DNA of 64,000 nt from Dasyornis broadbenti (lineage: Eukaryota; Chordata; Aves; Passeriformes; Dasyornithidae): the NCBI GenBank assembly GCA_013397935.1, contig VZRN01001317.1, positions 2,703,461-2,767,460 of the forward strand, written 5' to 3'. Under the pieces are notes generated by a model. The model did no database searches. It was given only the letters and a program-made list of their open reading frames with translations, and was not told where the DNA came from. Made by a program: the position numbers and the translations under genes. Numbering within the stretch: position 1 is the first letter of the stretch; every line of letters starts with the position of its first letter. Positions 48,605 through 62,388 of this stretch are shown piece by piece.

Positions 48605-51060
48605 TGTGGGAGGGAGCTTTATGCATCAGGGCCACCTACAACATGCATCCAGCCTTCAGACCTTGATTTTTCCTTTATGAGGACTAAAACCTGGATGCCT
48701 CATGTGATCCCAGGGCTGTACCAGTTCTCCTGCAAGGGGTTTCTGGCAAGCAGAAATCTGAAAACTCTCACAGGGACACCTGGATCATTTCAGTTTAGCT
48801 CTCTGTTCTTTCTGAAGCATCACTGTGCTTATTCTTTTGATTGCCACCCTGAACTGGCAGTCTCAAAGATCTATTTAAACATGTTACTTGGAGATTTCGA
48901 GATAAAAAGCATGGGCCTACTGTAAGGCCTGCTGAAGTCAGCACGAATCCTTCCATTAACGTCAATGGACTTCAGATCAGGACCTAAAAATATTATTGCC
49001 ACTTACTTTTCCTTTCTGTTAAAGGGCTTTTTCAACCAAAACGCTTTGGCTTGTGCTTAATTTTACGTATATTTAAGCCCTTAAACCCTTACAGCTGGAA
49101 CTCATTGTGCTTAGTGTAGCACTGATTCCTTTCTGTTCCGTGATTTGGGGAACTGCTGGAGCTGTGTTTGGAAGAGACGGTTTGAAGCAGCTCCCTGTGT
49201 ACAAGCAAGCATTTGTGCACGCACTAATGGACTTACAGATCAAGCACTGCTTTTTGAGCTTCTTATGCATTTTCTCAGTACCAGGATTATGAAAGTGTTG
49301 ACTCTTGAGATTACTGGCAGAAAAGGGAGAAAAAGTTCAAAAATCATTTTAAGAGATTTAAATATAAATGTCCATAGAGGAGTATATTATTTATCATGGT
49401 AAAGAAGTAAAAACAATTTTTGTTTTAAATAAGAAGTAAAGTTATAATGCATATTCTTTGCAGTGGAGCTTATTCTTAATAACTGAAAAGAAAATTCATT
49501 CTGGTGATTTAGCTTTTTTTCCTGCCCTGATGACTATGATCAATGAAGCTGCTTTTTAAATAAGATATGCTTAATAAAAGCTTTTTGTCAAGAATGAATT
49601 GATGTTAATGGCTTTGGTGTCATTGTTTTTCTACATGATCAAAACTTTCTCACAGAGGGAAAATGTTTACAAGGTTTCAGTAGAAAGTCAGGTATGGAGC
49701 TTTTCAAAGTCTAGACACATTTTAACGCTGAATATATAATGAAGCAAGTTGTGGTTATAGGCTGTTCTTTAGTGGCAGTTCAACTCAAAAAAATGAACGT
49801 TTAGATTTATTTAGTTAATCCAGTGTTTTAATAGAGTATATATTAGTGAAGACAAGTGAATATGAAGTTTCCACACTGAAAGCGGTACATGGTATTATTA
49901 CATTGCCAATATCTCTAATTAAAATAGCAGATTATTTAGTCACTAGAAAAGAAGTATATTCTTATCTCTGCATGGTAAATCCCATGATACCTCTCCAACG
50001 GACAGGAAAATTAACGCAAGCATTTGTAATGTATCCAGAGAAAATCAGAGGCAGAGCTCTTAACAGCTACCAGAAACACTTCCAGAATATATTTCTGTAT
50101 ATTCTAACAAGGATAGAACAATATCTTCCCAGCTTATGTCCACAGTTAAAGCATGTAAGCAAGATGTATAGAACTAATTTTCTCAAAAATGTCAGTCATA
50201 GCTCAGCAAAAAATTGTTTTCTGATTTAAATAGATGTGCTCATGTAATACCAGAGGGCATTCTCTACACTGAGCGCCCATGAAATTGTCAAATGTTTTGA
50301 GTAACTTCTTTGAACATAAATCCTCTGTCACTAACTGGCTACAGTTGTACCTCAAGCTAATAGCACTCCTGCCCACAAATGGACTGAATGAAAAATATAT
50401 TAAAGGACGTTATAAAGTCCAACTTTTAATTTAGTTTCTTTGGATGACTCATGATAATTTGAAGTCTTTAAATCAAAAGTAGATAGCGTTCTAAAAGACA
50501 TTATAACTCGACAATTATGAGCACAAAGTAAGAACTCCTGGGTGATGTTCCTTGGCCTGTGGGAGGCATGAAGTTGGAGTAGATGATGGTAATTGCTCCT
50601 TCAGCTGCCACATCTATGAATCTAAAGTACCTTTTCCACAGTCCTGAGGGGAAGGAAGAATAGACGGTCATCAAGGAACAGTGGTTTCTGTTAATGCAGC
50701 CTTCTAGCTCCCATTTCTGACAGCAGCTCTCCGTACAGAGATCACCATTCTGCTCTTTCCCATCAAGCATGGAAGGGATCAAAACCTTCTAGAAACACTT
50801 GTATAAGGTGCTATTCAAGATATTGACTTTAGCTAAATGATAGGGTAAGTTACACCCCAATACCACTCAATCCTTTCATTTTACAACTCATCCTAAAAGT
50901 CGTTTTGCTAAAGGAAGGCTTTATAGTGCTGGTGATTTATTCAAAGGAGCTCATTCTCAGTCCCTTGGGGCTGTCTTCAAGCATATTTCCCTAACCAATT
51001 TCATGTTTCATGTTTTTCATTCCATTTCAAATCTTTCTCTCTCTTTACATCTCTTATCAG
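48605..51060. other. Noncoding DNA
   Basis: AT-rich. The 127-codon plus-strand frame at 49846-50229 has no recognisable domain, and a frame of this length is expected by chance about once or more in AT-rich DNA of this size. The block ends in a long pyrimidine tract (tttctctctctttacatctc) just before 51061. Confidence 0.6.
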
Positions 51061-51334
51061 GGAAGGATCAAATTTTCTCACCTTGAAACAAGCTTATTCT
51101 ACCCTTTGGAGCAATCATGGGAGATAGAGATGCTTCATTTAGATATTCTTATAGGTAATCAGGAAGGTAATTGCAGATCAGCTGCCACTGCAGATCTCTC
51201 TTCAAATGCAATCCTAATACAAAAAAGAAGTGACTCCCTGACCTCTGCAAAATTAATAATGTCCAAAATCCACTTAGAAACTCCTCAGTCTTCATATAGG
51301 GGTTTCTCAGATTTCAGCCTTTCTAGCAAAACAG
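51061..51334 (+). other. Weak candidate exon, 274 nt
   Basis: A very good acceptor (ctctctttacatctcttatcag) precedes a segment that stays open in one frame to the donor AAAACAG|GTAATATT. It lies inside a 137-codon open frame (51010-51423). The peptide begins GRIKFSHLETSLFYPLEQSW and is Ser- and Leu-rich towards its end (SSYRGFSDFSLSSKT). No domain is recognised. The frame length is near the longest expected by chance in this window, so the strong acceptor is the main support. A noncoding-RNA exon or a decoy is equally possible. Confidence 0.22.
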
Positions 51335-53290
51335 GTAATATTCAATTTCCTCCCACTCATTCTCAAATCTTTAGATCTGAGTGTGAAAGCGTCTTGAAGT
51401 CATACCATTTCAGTCCCATCTGAATTTCTTCCTCTGGTTTCTGCACTGCAGTGCTCTTCTTAACCTTCCCTTCTTGAATTTCTCACTTTACTATGAATCA
51501 AGTATGGCCAAAAAAAGTGCCATTAAAGAGCATAATTAATTTAGGTGATGGAAGTGTGGCCGTTGCAGCCACATGGGGTTCTAGGCAATATCCCTGCTAT
51601 AGAGCTTCACTGGCAGGGAATTCAACTTGTACGAAACATGAATACAGTGTTGGGGTGTACAGCCACATTTCTAACTCTTGCTTGTGCATATAACTTTTAT
51701 TTAAGGATATTTATTTTTTATTATAAATGTATCCATTGTGGTTTAATTTCTTCCTTTCGTCTTCTGTATCCCTTAGTCAAAATATTTGACAGAAAATTTT
51801 GTATAATACCCCATTTCTCCATTGAAACTGTCCTCCTCCCAGCACCCCACAATGAGTCCTATATCCCTTTAGGCAGAGGAATCCCTTTTCACTTTCTGGC
51901 GTTCTGGAGAGTTTCACGGTGGGTTTCACCCTGGGATAGCCATTCTGCTCAGGGCATGGTTGTGTGGCCCATGCAGATGTTCTTCATTCCCAACTGATCA
52001 GCTCCCCTGGCTTTCTGCACCAGGGTCAGTTCCAGCACCTGTGCAGTGCCTTTGTGTTAAACACGATTAAAGCCTGTAGCTGGATAACCCAACATCAAGC
52101 AAATTTAATTGAGTATTCCAGGCAAAGCTGGGGGGGGGAGGATGGAGATGTGGGATGTGGCATTAGCAATGATAATGAAGGAGGAAGGGAGTATGCAGTG
52201 GAAGAGGTTTATTGTGGAGGTGGGAAGTAGTACTGATGTTTTTTTCTCATCCTGTAACAACAGGAACTGAGGCAATTGCCAAGAGGCACCTAACGTCCCT
52301 TTCTGGCAGCCCAAGCAGAAAGACAAGAGTTTCACAGCTTGATTCCTTGCTTTTGGCAGCTCAAAAATGATAAATGAAACAGAAGTGCTCTGGAAAAGAG
52401 CAAAGGCATAATTAGACATCATTTACCCATGGCAGACAGGGGAGGTATGTACTTGTAGGCTTACAGTACTTTTCACACTGCATTTCTTTATTAACCCTTT
52501 CTTCCTGCTAGAAAGTTTAAATTGCTTTTATTCTGCTTGGGTACCACAGCGAGGAGACAGTTTTATTTTGTAAATGACTCTAGTGGGTTTGAATAACTGC
52601 TCAGTTAATAGTTTGGAAACATGATGGCAGGTTTTGAATTGTTTGGTTTTTTTCTCTCTTTTGGTGATGCACAAATAGCTTGAGCTCTTTGAGGGAAGTA
52701 TGATGAACCCATCAGCTATGAAAGCAAAATGCTGGAGATTCAGTCCTCGCCTTGCTCTTTCAGCTGAGGAGATAAGAAAAATCCCTTTTGCCAGGAGATA
52801 AGTGAAGGGGTGCAAATGGGTGAGCGCTCAGCTGACAGGTGAAATTCAGTGGAGGATCTGCTCTGTCAGTAGCTGGGGAAAAGGCTGCGGCAGTTTGTCT
52901 GCTCGGTGATTTGTGGCTGCCCTCCACTGCCTCCTGGGCAGCACCAGCGCTCCTTGCTGCAGTGCAAGGGAAGTTAAACCCTGCCTGCAGCCGGCAGGGA
53001 AAGCTGCTCAAAGCAGCCCCGGTGGTTGTACACTGCAACAGCTGAGGAGCATCAGCCTCAGCCATTCCCTGACTCAGCTGAATGGAACAACCTGCAGGGG
53101 AGGAGGCTGGAGCTGTTCGGATCATCTGACCCACCACAGGCCAGGGGAAAACACTCTTCCTTCAGATTTGTCTCACCTGCAGATAACAGCCTCTCTGAAC
53201 CTTTTTATTCTGGAATACTAGTGGCATTGACACTCTGTGTTACATGATATGACTTGTGGTATTTAACATGCCTAAAGAAAACAATGGGAT
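51335..53290. other. Noncoding DNA with a GC-richer patch
   Basis: A 150-codon frame at 51545-51997 shows no known features. A G9 run lies at about 52131-52139. The region 52840-53110 is richer in G and C and open in several frames on both strands, without a recognisable protein or repeat. Confidence 0.55.
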
Positions 53291-53336
53291 TTATATATAT
53301 AGTACAAAAAATACTATATAAATAGATATAGTATTA
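53291..53336 (+). repeat. AT-rich, self-complementary flank of the second gap
   Basis: Dense TATA and ATACTATA motifs. The 13-mer aatactatataaa at 53310-53322 recurs directly after the gap (53584-53596). The last bases before the gap, tatagtatt (53327-53335), are the reverse complement of the first bases after it. Confidence 0.85.
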
Positions 53337-53583
53337 NNNNNNNNNNNNNNNNNNNNNNNNNNNNNNNNNNNNNNNNNNNNNNNNNNNNNNNNNNNNNNNN
53401 NNNNNNNNNNNNNNNNNNNNNNNNNNNNNNNNNNNNNNNNNNNNNNNNNNNNNNNNNNNNNNNNNNNNNNNNNNNNNNNNNNNNNNNNNNNNNNNNNNNN
53501 NNNNNNNNNNNNNNNNNNNNNNNNNNNNNNNNNNNNNNNNNNNNNNNNNNNNNNNNNNNNNNNNNNNNNNNNNNNNNNNNNNN
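53337..53583. other. Assembly gap (247 N)
   Basis: A run of 247 N. The flanks share both direct and inverted matches, so the missing sequence is probably a longer array or palindrome of the same ATACTATATA-like motif. Confidence 1.
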
Positions 53584-56500
53584 AATACTATATAAAAACA
53601 TACTTCATTGAGGTGCAAAATTAGAAACAAATCTACCTAACTGCAGAAGAAAAAAAAAAAAAGGTGATTTAGAACTTCTTTCTTGTAATCTAAATATAGA
53701 TTTGAGAATTACTTTTTTTCCTTAGCCACTTTGTTATCCTTGATATCCTGGAAGAAAAAAAGGAACAACACAGTTGCACCTTTTTCTGACCTCCCTGTAG
53801 TAAAGTGGCAGTCTCCCAACAGCTGTCAATTTGCAAACAAAGGTGAACAAGCAGCTCTTTAGCTGCCAGGCAGCTGATTTCAGGATGCTAAGTAAGCTTG
53901 GAGAGATCCCGGAGTGTCACGCTGTCTGTGAGGCAGCCTCGTTTGGAAATGGAGGCAGGTAGCAGCATTAGAGACAGCAAAAAGTCTCTCTGAGATTTAC
54001 ACCTCGTTTTTAGGGGGCTGTATCTCCTGCAACATCCCACATAACAATTGTATTAAGCAGTAAACTTGCAAGGGCCTTCTAGAGCAGAGAAATCAGCATG
54101 TCTCCAAGGGCACTATAGGATGAGAACCTGGCTTGTATCCTATTTCTGACCTTTTCCTGGCATTGTGCTCTCAATATCACCCAGTTTCAGAGCAGTGTGG
54201 TTTTTCTCAATATCACTCAAGCAGTGCTCCAGGTGTTGGGGTTTGAGGAGCCAACAGACACAGGCACTGCCCCTGTGCAGTTATTGTATTTGTATTTCTA
54301 GATTGACACCTTGCTGGTTTGTGCTTCGCTTGAATCTGCAGTGACTGACTCAGTCTCCTGGTGAGCCAAACAAGGCCCTGAAATGCAGCTGCCTTGAACG
54401 TTTGGCTGCAGGAGCTTCTCACTGTGCTGCACGAGGAAACCACATTCACATCGCAGCAACCAAACCGTGCAGCTGCAGTCCTTGCCCAGCCTTGGAGCCA
54501 GAGCTGGCCAGTGCCAGAGCCAAATGGCTCCAGCCACACTGGAGGAGTGCCTGTGCACACGAGGATCTGTGGCCCCACACGCACAGCCCCTTCTCACAAA
54601 ATATGTGCTGGAAAGCTTTTCTTGATAGTACATCAAGAGTGACAAACTCATGGACATTGCAGTAAAAATTCCAGGATCTCTTGTAAAATCTCTTCAGGGA
54701 ATCAAATGCTGGTTTTAATTTTTTTTTTTTTTTTCTCCTTAGTATGTGTCCTCACTTTTCTCACTTATGCAAAAAGAACAATGTCCATAGCACTGACACA
54801 CTCTTGCAGTAAATTACTATTGATTTTATCAAATCATTCAGCTGCATTTCAGTGCCCAAGCAACTGTGGGGCCATTTATTGTTTCCTGTCGTGTGTTCTG
54901 CATCGGTGAGCATTGTGTGTTCCAAATAGCGCTATCTGCATTGTGGAAGAAAATGACTCTGGGTCCTGAAAATATAGTCAGTCTGTGAATTTGGTTCATT
55001 CCTCTCTCCACACCTCAATGTCAGGATTTACTGAAGGCTCTTTGAACAAGGGGGGAGGGGGAAAGTAGTCATGAAAATAAGAGATCCATTGCACTATAAA
55101 AAAGAAAATTAAACTTTTAAAATACTATGGAATAACTTCATTCATTCATCTCTAGTATGTGTCTCTGAACTGTCAGCATATGTTATTTCCTAGTTCATAG
55201 CCTGATCTAAAGTTATTCTTCAGTTTTTCTCTTTGTGTATTATAAAGAATGTTCTGTGTGTGGGTTCAATACTGTATTTGGGTTGCACTTATGCACTCAG
55301 AAATTATTTAATTCCAATAATCTGAAATGACAAGTACTGTATGGGTTTTCTCTTGGCATTAATAGGATTAAATCAGAAGAGAGATATAAACTGACAGAGA
55401 AGCAGGAATTAAGGATCATAAAAATAACATTTGAAATGGTTCTTAAATTGATAGAAAGCTCAAAAAGAAAAAAAGGCAAGGAAAAACATTCAAGCAGTGT
55501 GAACAAAAGAAATGTACCGTTCATTAAAAGAACTAAGGGTATGAACAGGTGAAATAAAAGTGACAATGGACAGTTCTATGACATCTGTTAATAGAGGAGA
55601 GAAATGCCCTAAAGACCAGAAAGAGGCCACAGCAGCTGTAATACGCAAGAAAGAGAGGCAGCAAACACAAGACAAAGTCAGTGATCCTTTAGTTTATAAG
55701 CTTGGTAACTCTTTTTAGAGATCAAGCATGGGAACCACCAAGAAAGGAACAGAAGAGATGCACTTAAGGTTTCCTTCTCTTTCTTCCTCTTCAGTATTTG
55801 AGTTGTTCAGCTAAAATGTTTAATAAAGTCATTGACAATTAGATTCTTTTCCAATCCCTTAGTAGGAGGGAAATTTGTATAGCATTAAGGAGAGGAACCT
55901 ATAATTGAGACCAGTACCTAGGTGAAATTGTAATCCTTACTTCACTGAGGAAAGAAAACTGAAGGCCAAAGAGAACCAGTGCCTCCTAAATATGAAAGAC
56001 TTCATGCTGCTGAATATTAAAGTTATGCAAGGAACTCTCCTAACATTTCTACTGATGATCTGAAAGCAGCATATCCAGGTGGACAGACTCCACAAGAGAA
56101 AATTAAGAATGGCTCAATAAGAAAATGTACACTGATGTACAGGGGGGAAATGAATAAATTCCTCATCTAACATGGCTGCAACAGAGTTCTTGGGAAATAA
56201 TGAATTTTTCTTGTGGGAGGGATAATAGGTAGGGTAAAGATACATGAGGTTCATTAGAGAAAAATGCAAGCAGCTCACCTTGGAGGGAAAGGATGATGTT
56301 TGACATAGGACACTGAAGTCTGTAACGCTGGAAGATTGCTCTGCAAGGTCTGGTGTTTGCACAAATGGGGCATCTTTCAAGATAAGACAGTAAATGCTAC
56401 TGCATCCTGTGACTGCTTACAGGTTTTGAGACATTCAATCTGTGCTTCCTCTCTACCATTTCTACACAGGCAGCTGAATAAATCTTATTCACCAGTAGAA

Positions 56501-59500
56501 AAAGGAGGAAAAAACAGTCGAGATAAAAGTTTAAAACCAACTTGTGACATTGTGCAGGTTTTTACTCTGTTTTAAAGGAAGCTTTATTTTTTTTTAAGCA
56601 ACATTATGGAATAACATGGTCTCAGTGATTTAGGTTTTGCATAATTTTTTTACTTCATAGACCATAACTAAGACTTCAATTTATACGTGGTCAGACAGAA
56701 GGGGGTTGATTGTCATTTATAATTTTTCAGCAAGGTTTAATCCTTGTCAAGTGCCCATTCTCATAAAAATTCCATATGAAAGAAAAAAAATTGCTTCTAA
56801 GCCTTCCTTAAGAAAATTAAAAGATTTCCTTTAAGTTTTTTATTCACTCCATGGAATTTTATTTTTCTGCTATAGGCTTTTATTATCTATTTCAAGAAAA
56901 TATCTGTTAAAATTTAATTATTTAGTTAATAACTGTATAAAACTCTGTTGCACAGGTACTTCTTTTGTCTTCCCCCTGCTAGATTAGTATTACACAATGT
57001 GAAAAATCTAAAGCAAAACTTCACCATGCTGTATTGATTGGAAACATAGATAATACTTTCTGTTCTCACAAGAAAGATCTGTCTGAATCAGTGGAGATTG
57101 AATGAGCTTATGGAGCAGCAGCATTATTCCTTCATTCATACAGAGACTACAGAGGGCTGTAGGATGAAAGAGATGTAAAAGACGTACAGACAGATGCAGA
57201 TTAAATTTGGAACATGATCAATCGATGCTTTGTGTTAGAACATTTTAATAATATCCTGTCCTCTAGTTCAGATGTAGCATCTGACAGCAGACATGATGCA
57301 AATCCCTTGTAATGAGAGGAAAATGCTTCCACTGCATTGTTTGCTGTGAATTATTGCACCCCGTTTGTTGCACCTTGCCTCTTCCTAGTTCAGCAAATTC
57401 ATAATCCAGCTGCTAAACACACATAGTTAAAGTTTATTTCGGCTCAAAAGTAGTTCTGAATAATTCTGAAAGTGGCATTGTTTCATCTCTTAGTTGTTCT
57501 AGGCCTGTTCCAACAGCAAATGAGGAAAAAATTCAGCTGAAACAAAAGATTTTGCATTAGTAAGAAAAGATTTCTGATCATTAGGGCCAGAATAAGAGAG
57601 TGGAATAAGAGACTGGAATCTCCACCACTGGAGCTGCAGAGGCCTGGCTGGGAGGACAATTCAAGGCCTATTTCAGTCACTTTTATAAATGTGTCAATTG
57701 CTGGCATAAACTCTTGGGCACTAATAGGCCTTTCTTTGCTTAATGGTTGCCCCCAAAATTAATATTTATATTAACAACGCTAATTCCCTCAGGAGAGGTG
57801 CTGCTGAACAAGAAATTCAAACCTCATGCTGGCACTGATGTTACTTGATTGATTACTCCTTGCACAGGTTCTGAAGTGCCCGTTCTGAGCCCTCCTTCTC
57901 CCAGCTGTTGCACATCACAGCCACTCATGCGCTGAAGCCAAAGGAGTCACCTCCCTCATGGTGCAGCACAGAACCTGGCACTGCAGATTTCCAGGACTGA
58001 CATATTTCGTGCCAGAGGAGGGTGACTGTATCTCTCGATTATTCACATTAAATGCCTTTAAGCTGGCAGGCAAAATCTCTTTTGCTGCTGAACTCAATAA
58101 GGGGCTTAGTAAAAGTGACAGAACCTACCCCCAAAAAAAAAAAAAAAATCAGGATGAAAGGCAGAGGTTCAATGTTGGGTGCCCAGGTGAACAATGGAGA
58201 CCATCTATGCATTTAAGGAACCTAAATAAGATGCTAAGAACCCCAAAATGCTAAGGTTTCTCAGATTCTATTGGAGCATCTGAAAATTACAGGTTCACAG
58301 AATTTGTTTTTAAAAAAACCCTTTATTTAGAACCCTTTATCTATGGTTGTATTAGATTTCTTTATATACGAAGTGCATAAAACTAATTTTAACCACCTGA
58401 CTTTGAGTATTTCAATCAAAATATAATTAAAAATCATTCTACTTGCACACTTTCTGCTGAAGGGTTTTATTTTTGATAAGTTAAGAACTTTCATTTTGTG
58501 CAGTCTTCCCCTTTCAGTAGTTATCCAGCTAAGGACTTTTGTCTTTATGATGAGAACAGAATTTAATAAATGGTTTTAATATATCCATCATCACTATATA
58601 AATGAATTCTATCGAATTTTTGTTGTGTCGTTAACAAAGAACAATTCATCAAGCTTATCTTTTTACTTATAATTATTTCATTAAAAGGACATTTATGTGT
58701 TCAACATCAAACTAGTATTTTTCTCTTTTTCATTTTCCATTTTGTTCCATTCCATATTTAAAAAAAAAAAAATCCAGAAAAATACAACCTGTGAAAAGAA
58801 AGGTTGAAGTGTGAATTTACTTCTGTTTAAAAGCTGTGGCATTGATTTTATTATGTGTATGAATCCAGATGGCTCTCTTCGTTACCTGCACAAGATTATG
58901 TTATTGGGTTGAGCTTGTTAGGTAACTGTGTCTAGTTAAAAGAAAAAAAGCTTCTTCCTGGAAAATGTCAGTGTTAACAAAATGTTCTGCAATGATTCAA
59001 CCTAAATGGAAATGATTCATTATATCAAAATGGCAGAGGACACTCTCTAAGTGAATCAAAACAAATGTATGCTGTATTTTCTAAGCTTATGTATTATGAT
59101 GGTGGTAACCTGGGACACCACCGTGGGATTTTGACAGATTTTAGACAGAAAAGAGGGATTGTTTAAAATGTGTCATAAAATAGAAGGTCTCACTAAAAAG
59201 CCTGGCTCATGGAACACAATGGGACGTCATGCGCCCTATCTGGAAATGGATCAAAGCCTACAAAGGGTATTTTTTTCCACAGACACCTCTAATGTCAAAT
59301 TTCCTCTAATTGCAGAGCGAAATCACCTTTTGTAATGTAAGCAGTAGGGGAAAGTTCAAAACTTATTAACTTAATTTCTATGCCACTTAAAATAGAAAAG
59401 CTTTTGAAAATGAGAGAAGATGGGCACGCACCGTGGGCTGGCTCACCTTTGTGAAACTCACTTTAGAACAGGAAATATTTCTCAGCTGACATCTCTCAGC

Positions 59501-62348
59501 TCCCATTTTCCCCTGGTGTGGACTCGGGGTGCAGTACCCCTTTCTTCACTGCCTTTAGCACTCCTCCCACTGGGGTCACTCACACTGGGGCACATCACTT
59601 CCTACAGAGACAAGATGTGGCGATAATAGATTAATTAAATGTTTTTACAAATGTCTTTGATAAAAAATGCAGTTTCTTCCTTGCATCAAAGAAAGACTAA
59701 AAGGAAAGGGAATGGAGTTTGGAACTGAATACCAATGCCTGTTAGTCCTGAATCCCTGAAACACAAAAAGTAGTCCACAATAGGCACACATTGTATTAGC
59801 AGCAAATTTCTGTTTTGACTGTAGAACTTAGACAAGGAGTAAGGTGATTGTTTGCTACTGTCATTCTTTAGGATAAAAAATTATACTCAGTAATTTTGAA
59901 ACCTAACTGAAAATTCACACACAATGTGGATTGTATAAACACTGTGCAAATAACAGAATGGAATTTGGAAGGCTGGGGACTAATCCTTGAAGACAGCCTA
60001 CAAAGTCTCAGGAAAGGCAAGACACACTTACGTAACCTTTGGAGGCAATCTGAGGAGAAGATGACCATGCACATCGTGTTTTTACGTAGATAAAGACCAG
60101 GCAAAACCACCAGGCTCTACACCAACCACATTCTTTGGATTAGGCCCTGGATAATGAGAGTGATAAGAAGTGTTGCCAAAACCTCAAACCGTACGAGGGG
60201 TAAAATGAATGGATTAGGACGTAAACACATACATTTGGCTGCCTACTACACCTGGAGCTGTGGGGCAGAAAGTAAGCAAAGATTTTGAGTAAGATAAATG
60301 ACGTGATGTTTGACAGGGCAGCACATGTCTGGTTAGAAAGAAGCATTCAGAGTTTGAGTGCAGCGTGAGACAGATTTAGTGTCCCACAAACATCCCACCC
60401 CAGGGCACTAAGCAAGGCTACCTGTTAGCAGTATTTGTGTCCACTGAGACCATAACGCCTGTGGCTCATGTCATCATTTGGATTGTTCTCTGAACAAGTG
60501 GGGATGTACAATTCAGCAGTGTTGCTGGCCTGGGTTTTACTCAGTGCACCTGGGGTGACCATCTCTTCTTGGTGATGTGGTCCGTGCCTTACAAACAGAT
60601 GCAAACAGCTTTGCTCTACATGCCAGTTGATTTCCTTGATTTTGATTTTCAGGATGATAATCACTGCTGACTTTTTTCCCGTCACTTGGTGTTGAGGTGC
60701 ACCTTTAGATATCTCAAAAATTTGTGCAAGTGGCCTCAAACTCTTACTGGAGCACAAGCAGAAAATGTTAATGTGGTGCTAAGGCCAGTTCAGAGTGCCA
60801 GGCGAGTGCATGAACAATGAGACTGCAGCCAGGATGTTGGATAGGGAGGAGGGTTTTTGGTCACAACAAAAGCTCTGTTCCAGCAGCTCCATGGGGCTGC
60901 TCCATCAGCTGCTCTCCAGTGTTTCACATTCTCCACACTGAGCAGAAGCTCACGAGCTGAAGCTGGGCTGCTCCAGCCTGCTCTGTGCCGCCTGGGCTAA
61001 GGAGATGTGCACATTCCCAGCACTCATTCCCCTCTGCACCAAACACCAACCTGCCCTTGCTCAGATGGTCCCCCCGTGGCCTATCCAACATGGACTGCAA
61101 GGGAAATGTTTTGTAAGTGAGGAAGAGAGTGAAATCAGTGGGAAGCAAATGTCAACCAGCAAACAGAAGTGGAACCACCTGTTTGGCACTGAGGAACAGC
61201 TGTACATGTGCAGCTGCTGTGCTCTCTCTCCCAAGCACCACTTGCTTGTTGCTTTACGTAAGGGTGACCAGGTTCTCGGTGGGTCTGCAGGATTTAGTTG
61301 ACGCTATTTAGAAAAGGAGGCTTCTTTACAGTGAGGATTTACTCAGCTTTAATCAGAACTTCTATGGTAAATAGCAGACCTGCAAAAGTTGTATCTGTTT
61401 TTAAATTTTATTTCTAGAGAAGAGTTTTGAAAGGAACGTTTTCTTACAACTGATCCTTAAAATATACTGTGGATGACTTTTAGAGAATGATATGAGGACT
61501 AGATTTTTTTTTTCCTTCTACTTCCAATTACCTTTTAAAAGACCCTGCAAGCAACCTCATTCATGGAGGATCTACTTAAAGTGATTGAGCTTGTTGGAAT
61601 ATAAATATGATCTTCAATTTTGGAATTTGTCTCCTTTTTTTTTAATTGGAAATTTTTCTCTTAGAAAATGCAGTTCCATTGAAACCTAAATGCATTCCTA
61701 GGGTATTTCCATAATCACTTCTATTAAAATACTTTCTTTGAAATTAAGCATACATCATCCTACATGCAGGAAAGGTCCCATTCCTCAATCATATGTAGGC
61801 AATTAATTCCTGTTGGAGAGCATCCAGCTCAGAGTATAATTATAAGCAATAGCTAAGAACCATCAAACTCTACTGCACTGAACCATGAAGGATAGAAAGT
61901 ATGAGAAGAGAACACAGGTTTTGTAGAGATATGAAAGCTGAAAATAATTGGCCTGCAAGCTGAGTGCAGATGCCTAACCATGTCATAAACTGTGCAGAGT
62001 GGCCCAGGCAAAAAGGAATTAACTGCTGAACTCCAGGCACCACTGCTGATTGTAATAAGCAATTCAGAATCAGCCTGACTGTCCCTGCATTTCCTTTTGT
62101 TTCTTTCTTTCTTGTAGTGTAAATTTATCGTATGCCAGCAATAAGTAATTAGCTTAAAGACAAGTAAGTTGGTAAAATTCAGACAGTTGAAATCTATAGG
62201 CATGAATTAATTTTGCCATACCATGCTCAAAGTTAATTGGAAGTTGGGAACATATGGAGGGAAAACATTAGGGCATTCAGTTCATATGCAATTCAGCATT
62301 GATACAATCTTCTCCAGAAAAGGTAAAAAACTAAATGCAGGGAGCATT

Positions 62349-62349
<1 letters not shown>
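53584..62349. other. Noncoding DNA, no gene recognised
   Basis: AT-rich with A/T-runs (A 53650-53661, T 54719-54734, A 58133-58148, A 58760-58771). GC-richer patches at 54210-54600 and 60780-61080 carry overlapping open frames on both strands with no recognisable protein. The area 55370-56250 is purine-rich on the plus strand. No CR1, LTR or RNA gene is recognised. Confidence 0.6.
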
Positions 62350-62379
<30 letters not shown>

Positions 62380-62388
62380 AGAAAAAAA
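62350..62388 (+). repeat. Long A-run with G interruptions
   Basis: 23 consecutive A, followed by gaaaaaaa repeated twice. No recognisable retroposed gene or SINE body precedes it, so it is called only as low complexity. Confidence 0.92.

Noticed and set aside
49846..50229. 127-codon plus-strand frame
   Set aside because: Frames of this length are expected by chance in 64 kb of AT-rich DNA, and it has no domain or splice support.
53314..53630. Frames spanning the second gap
   Set aside because: These are also artefacts of translating N.
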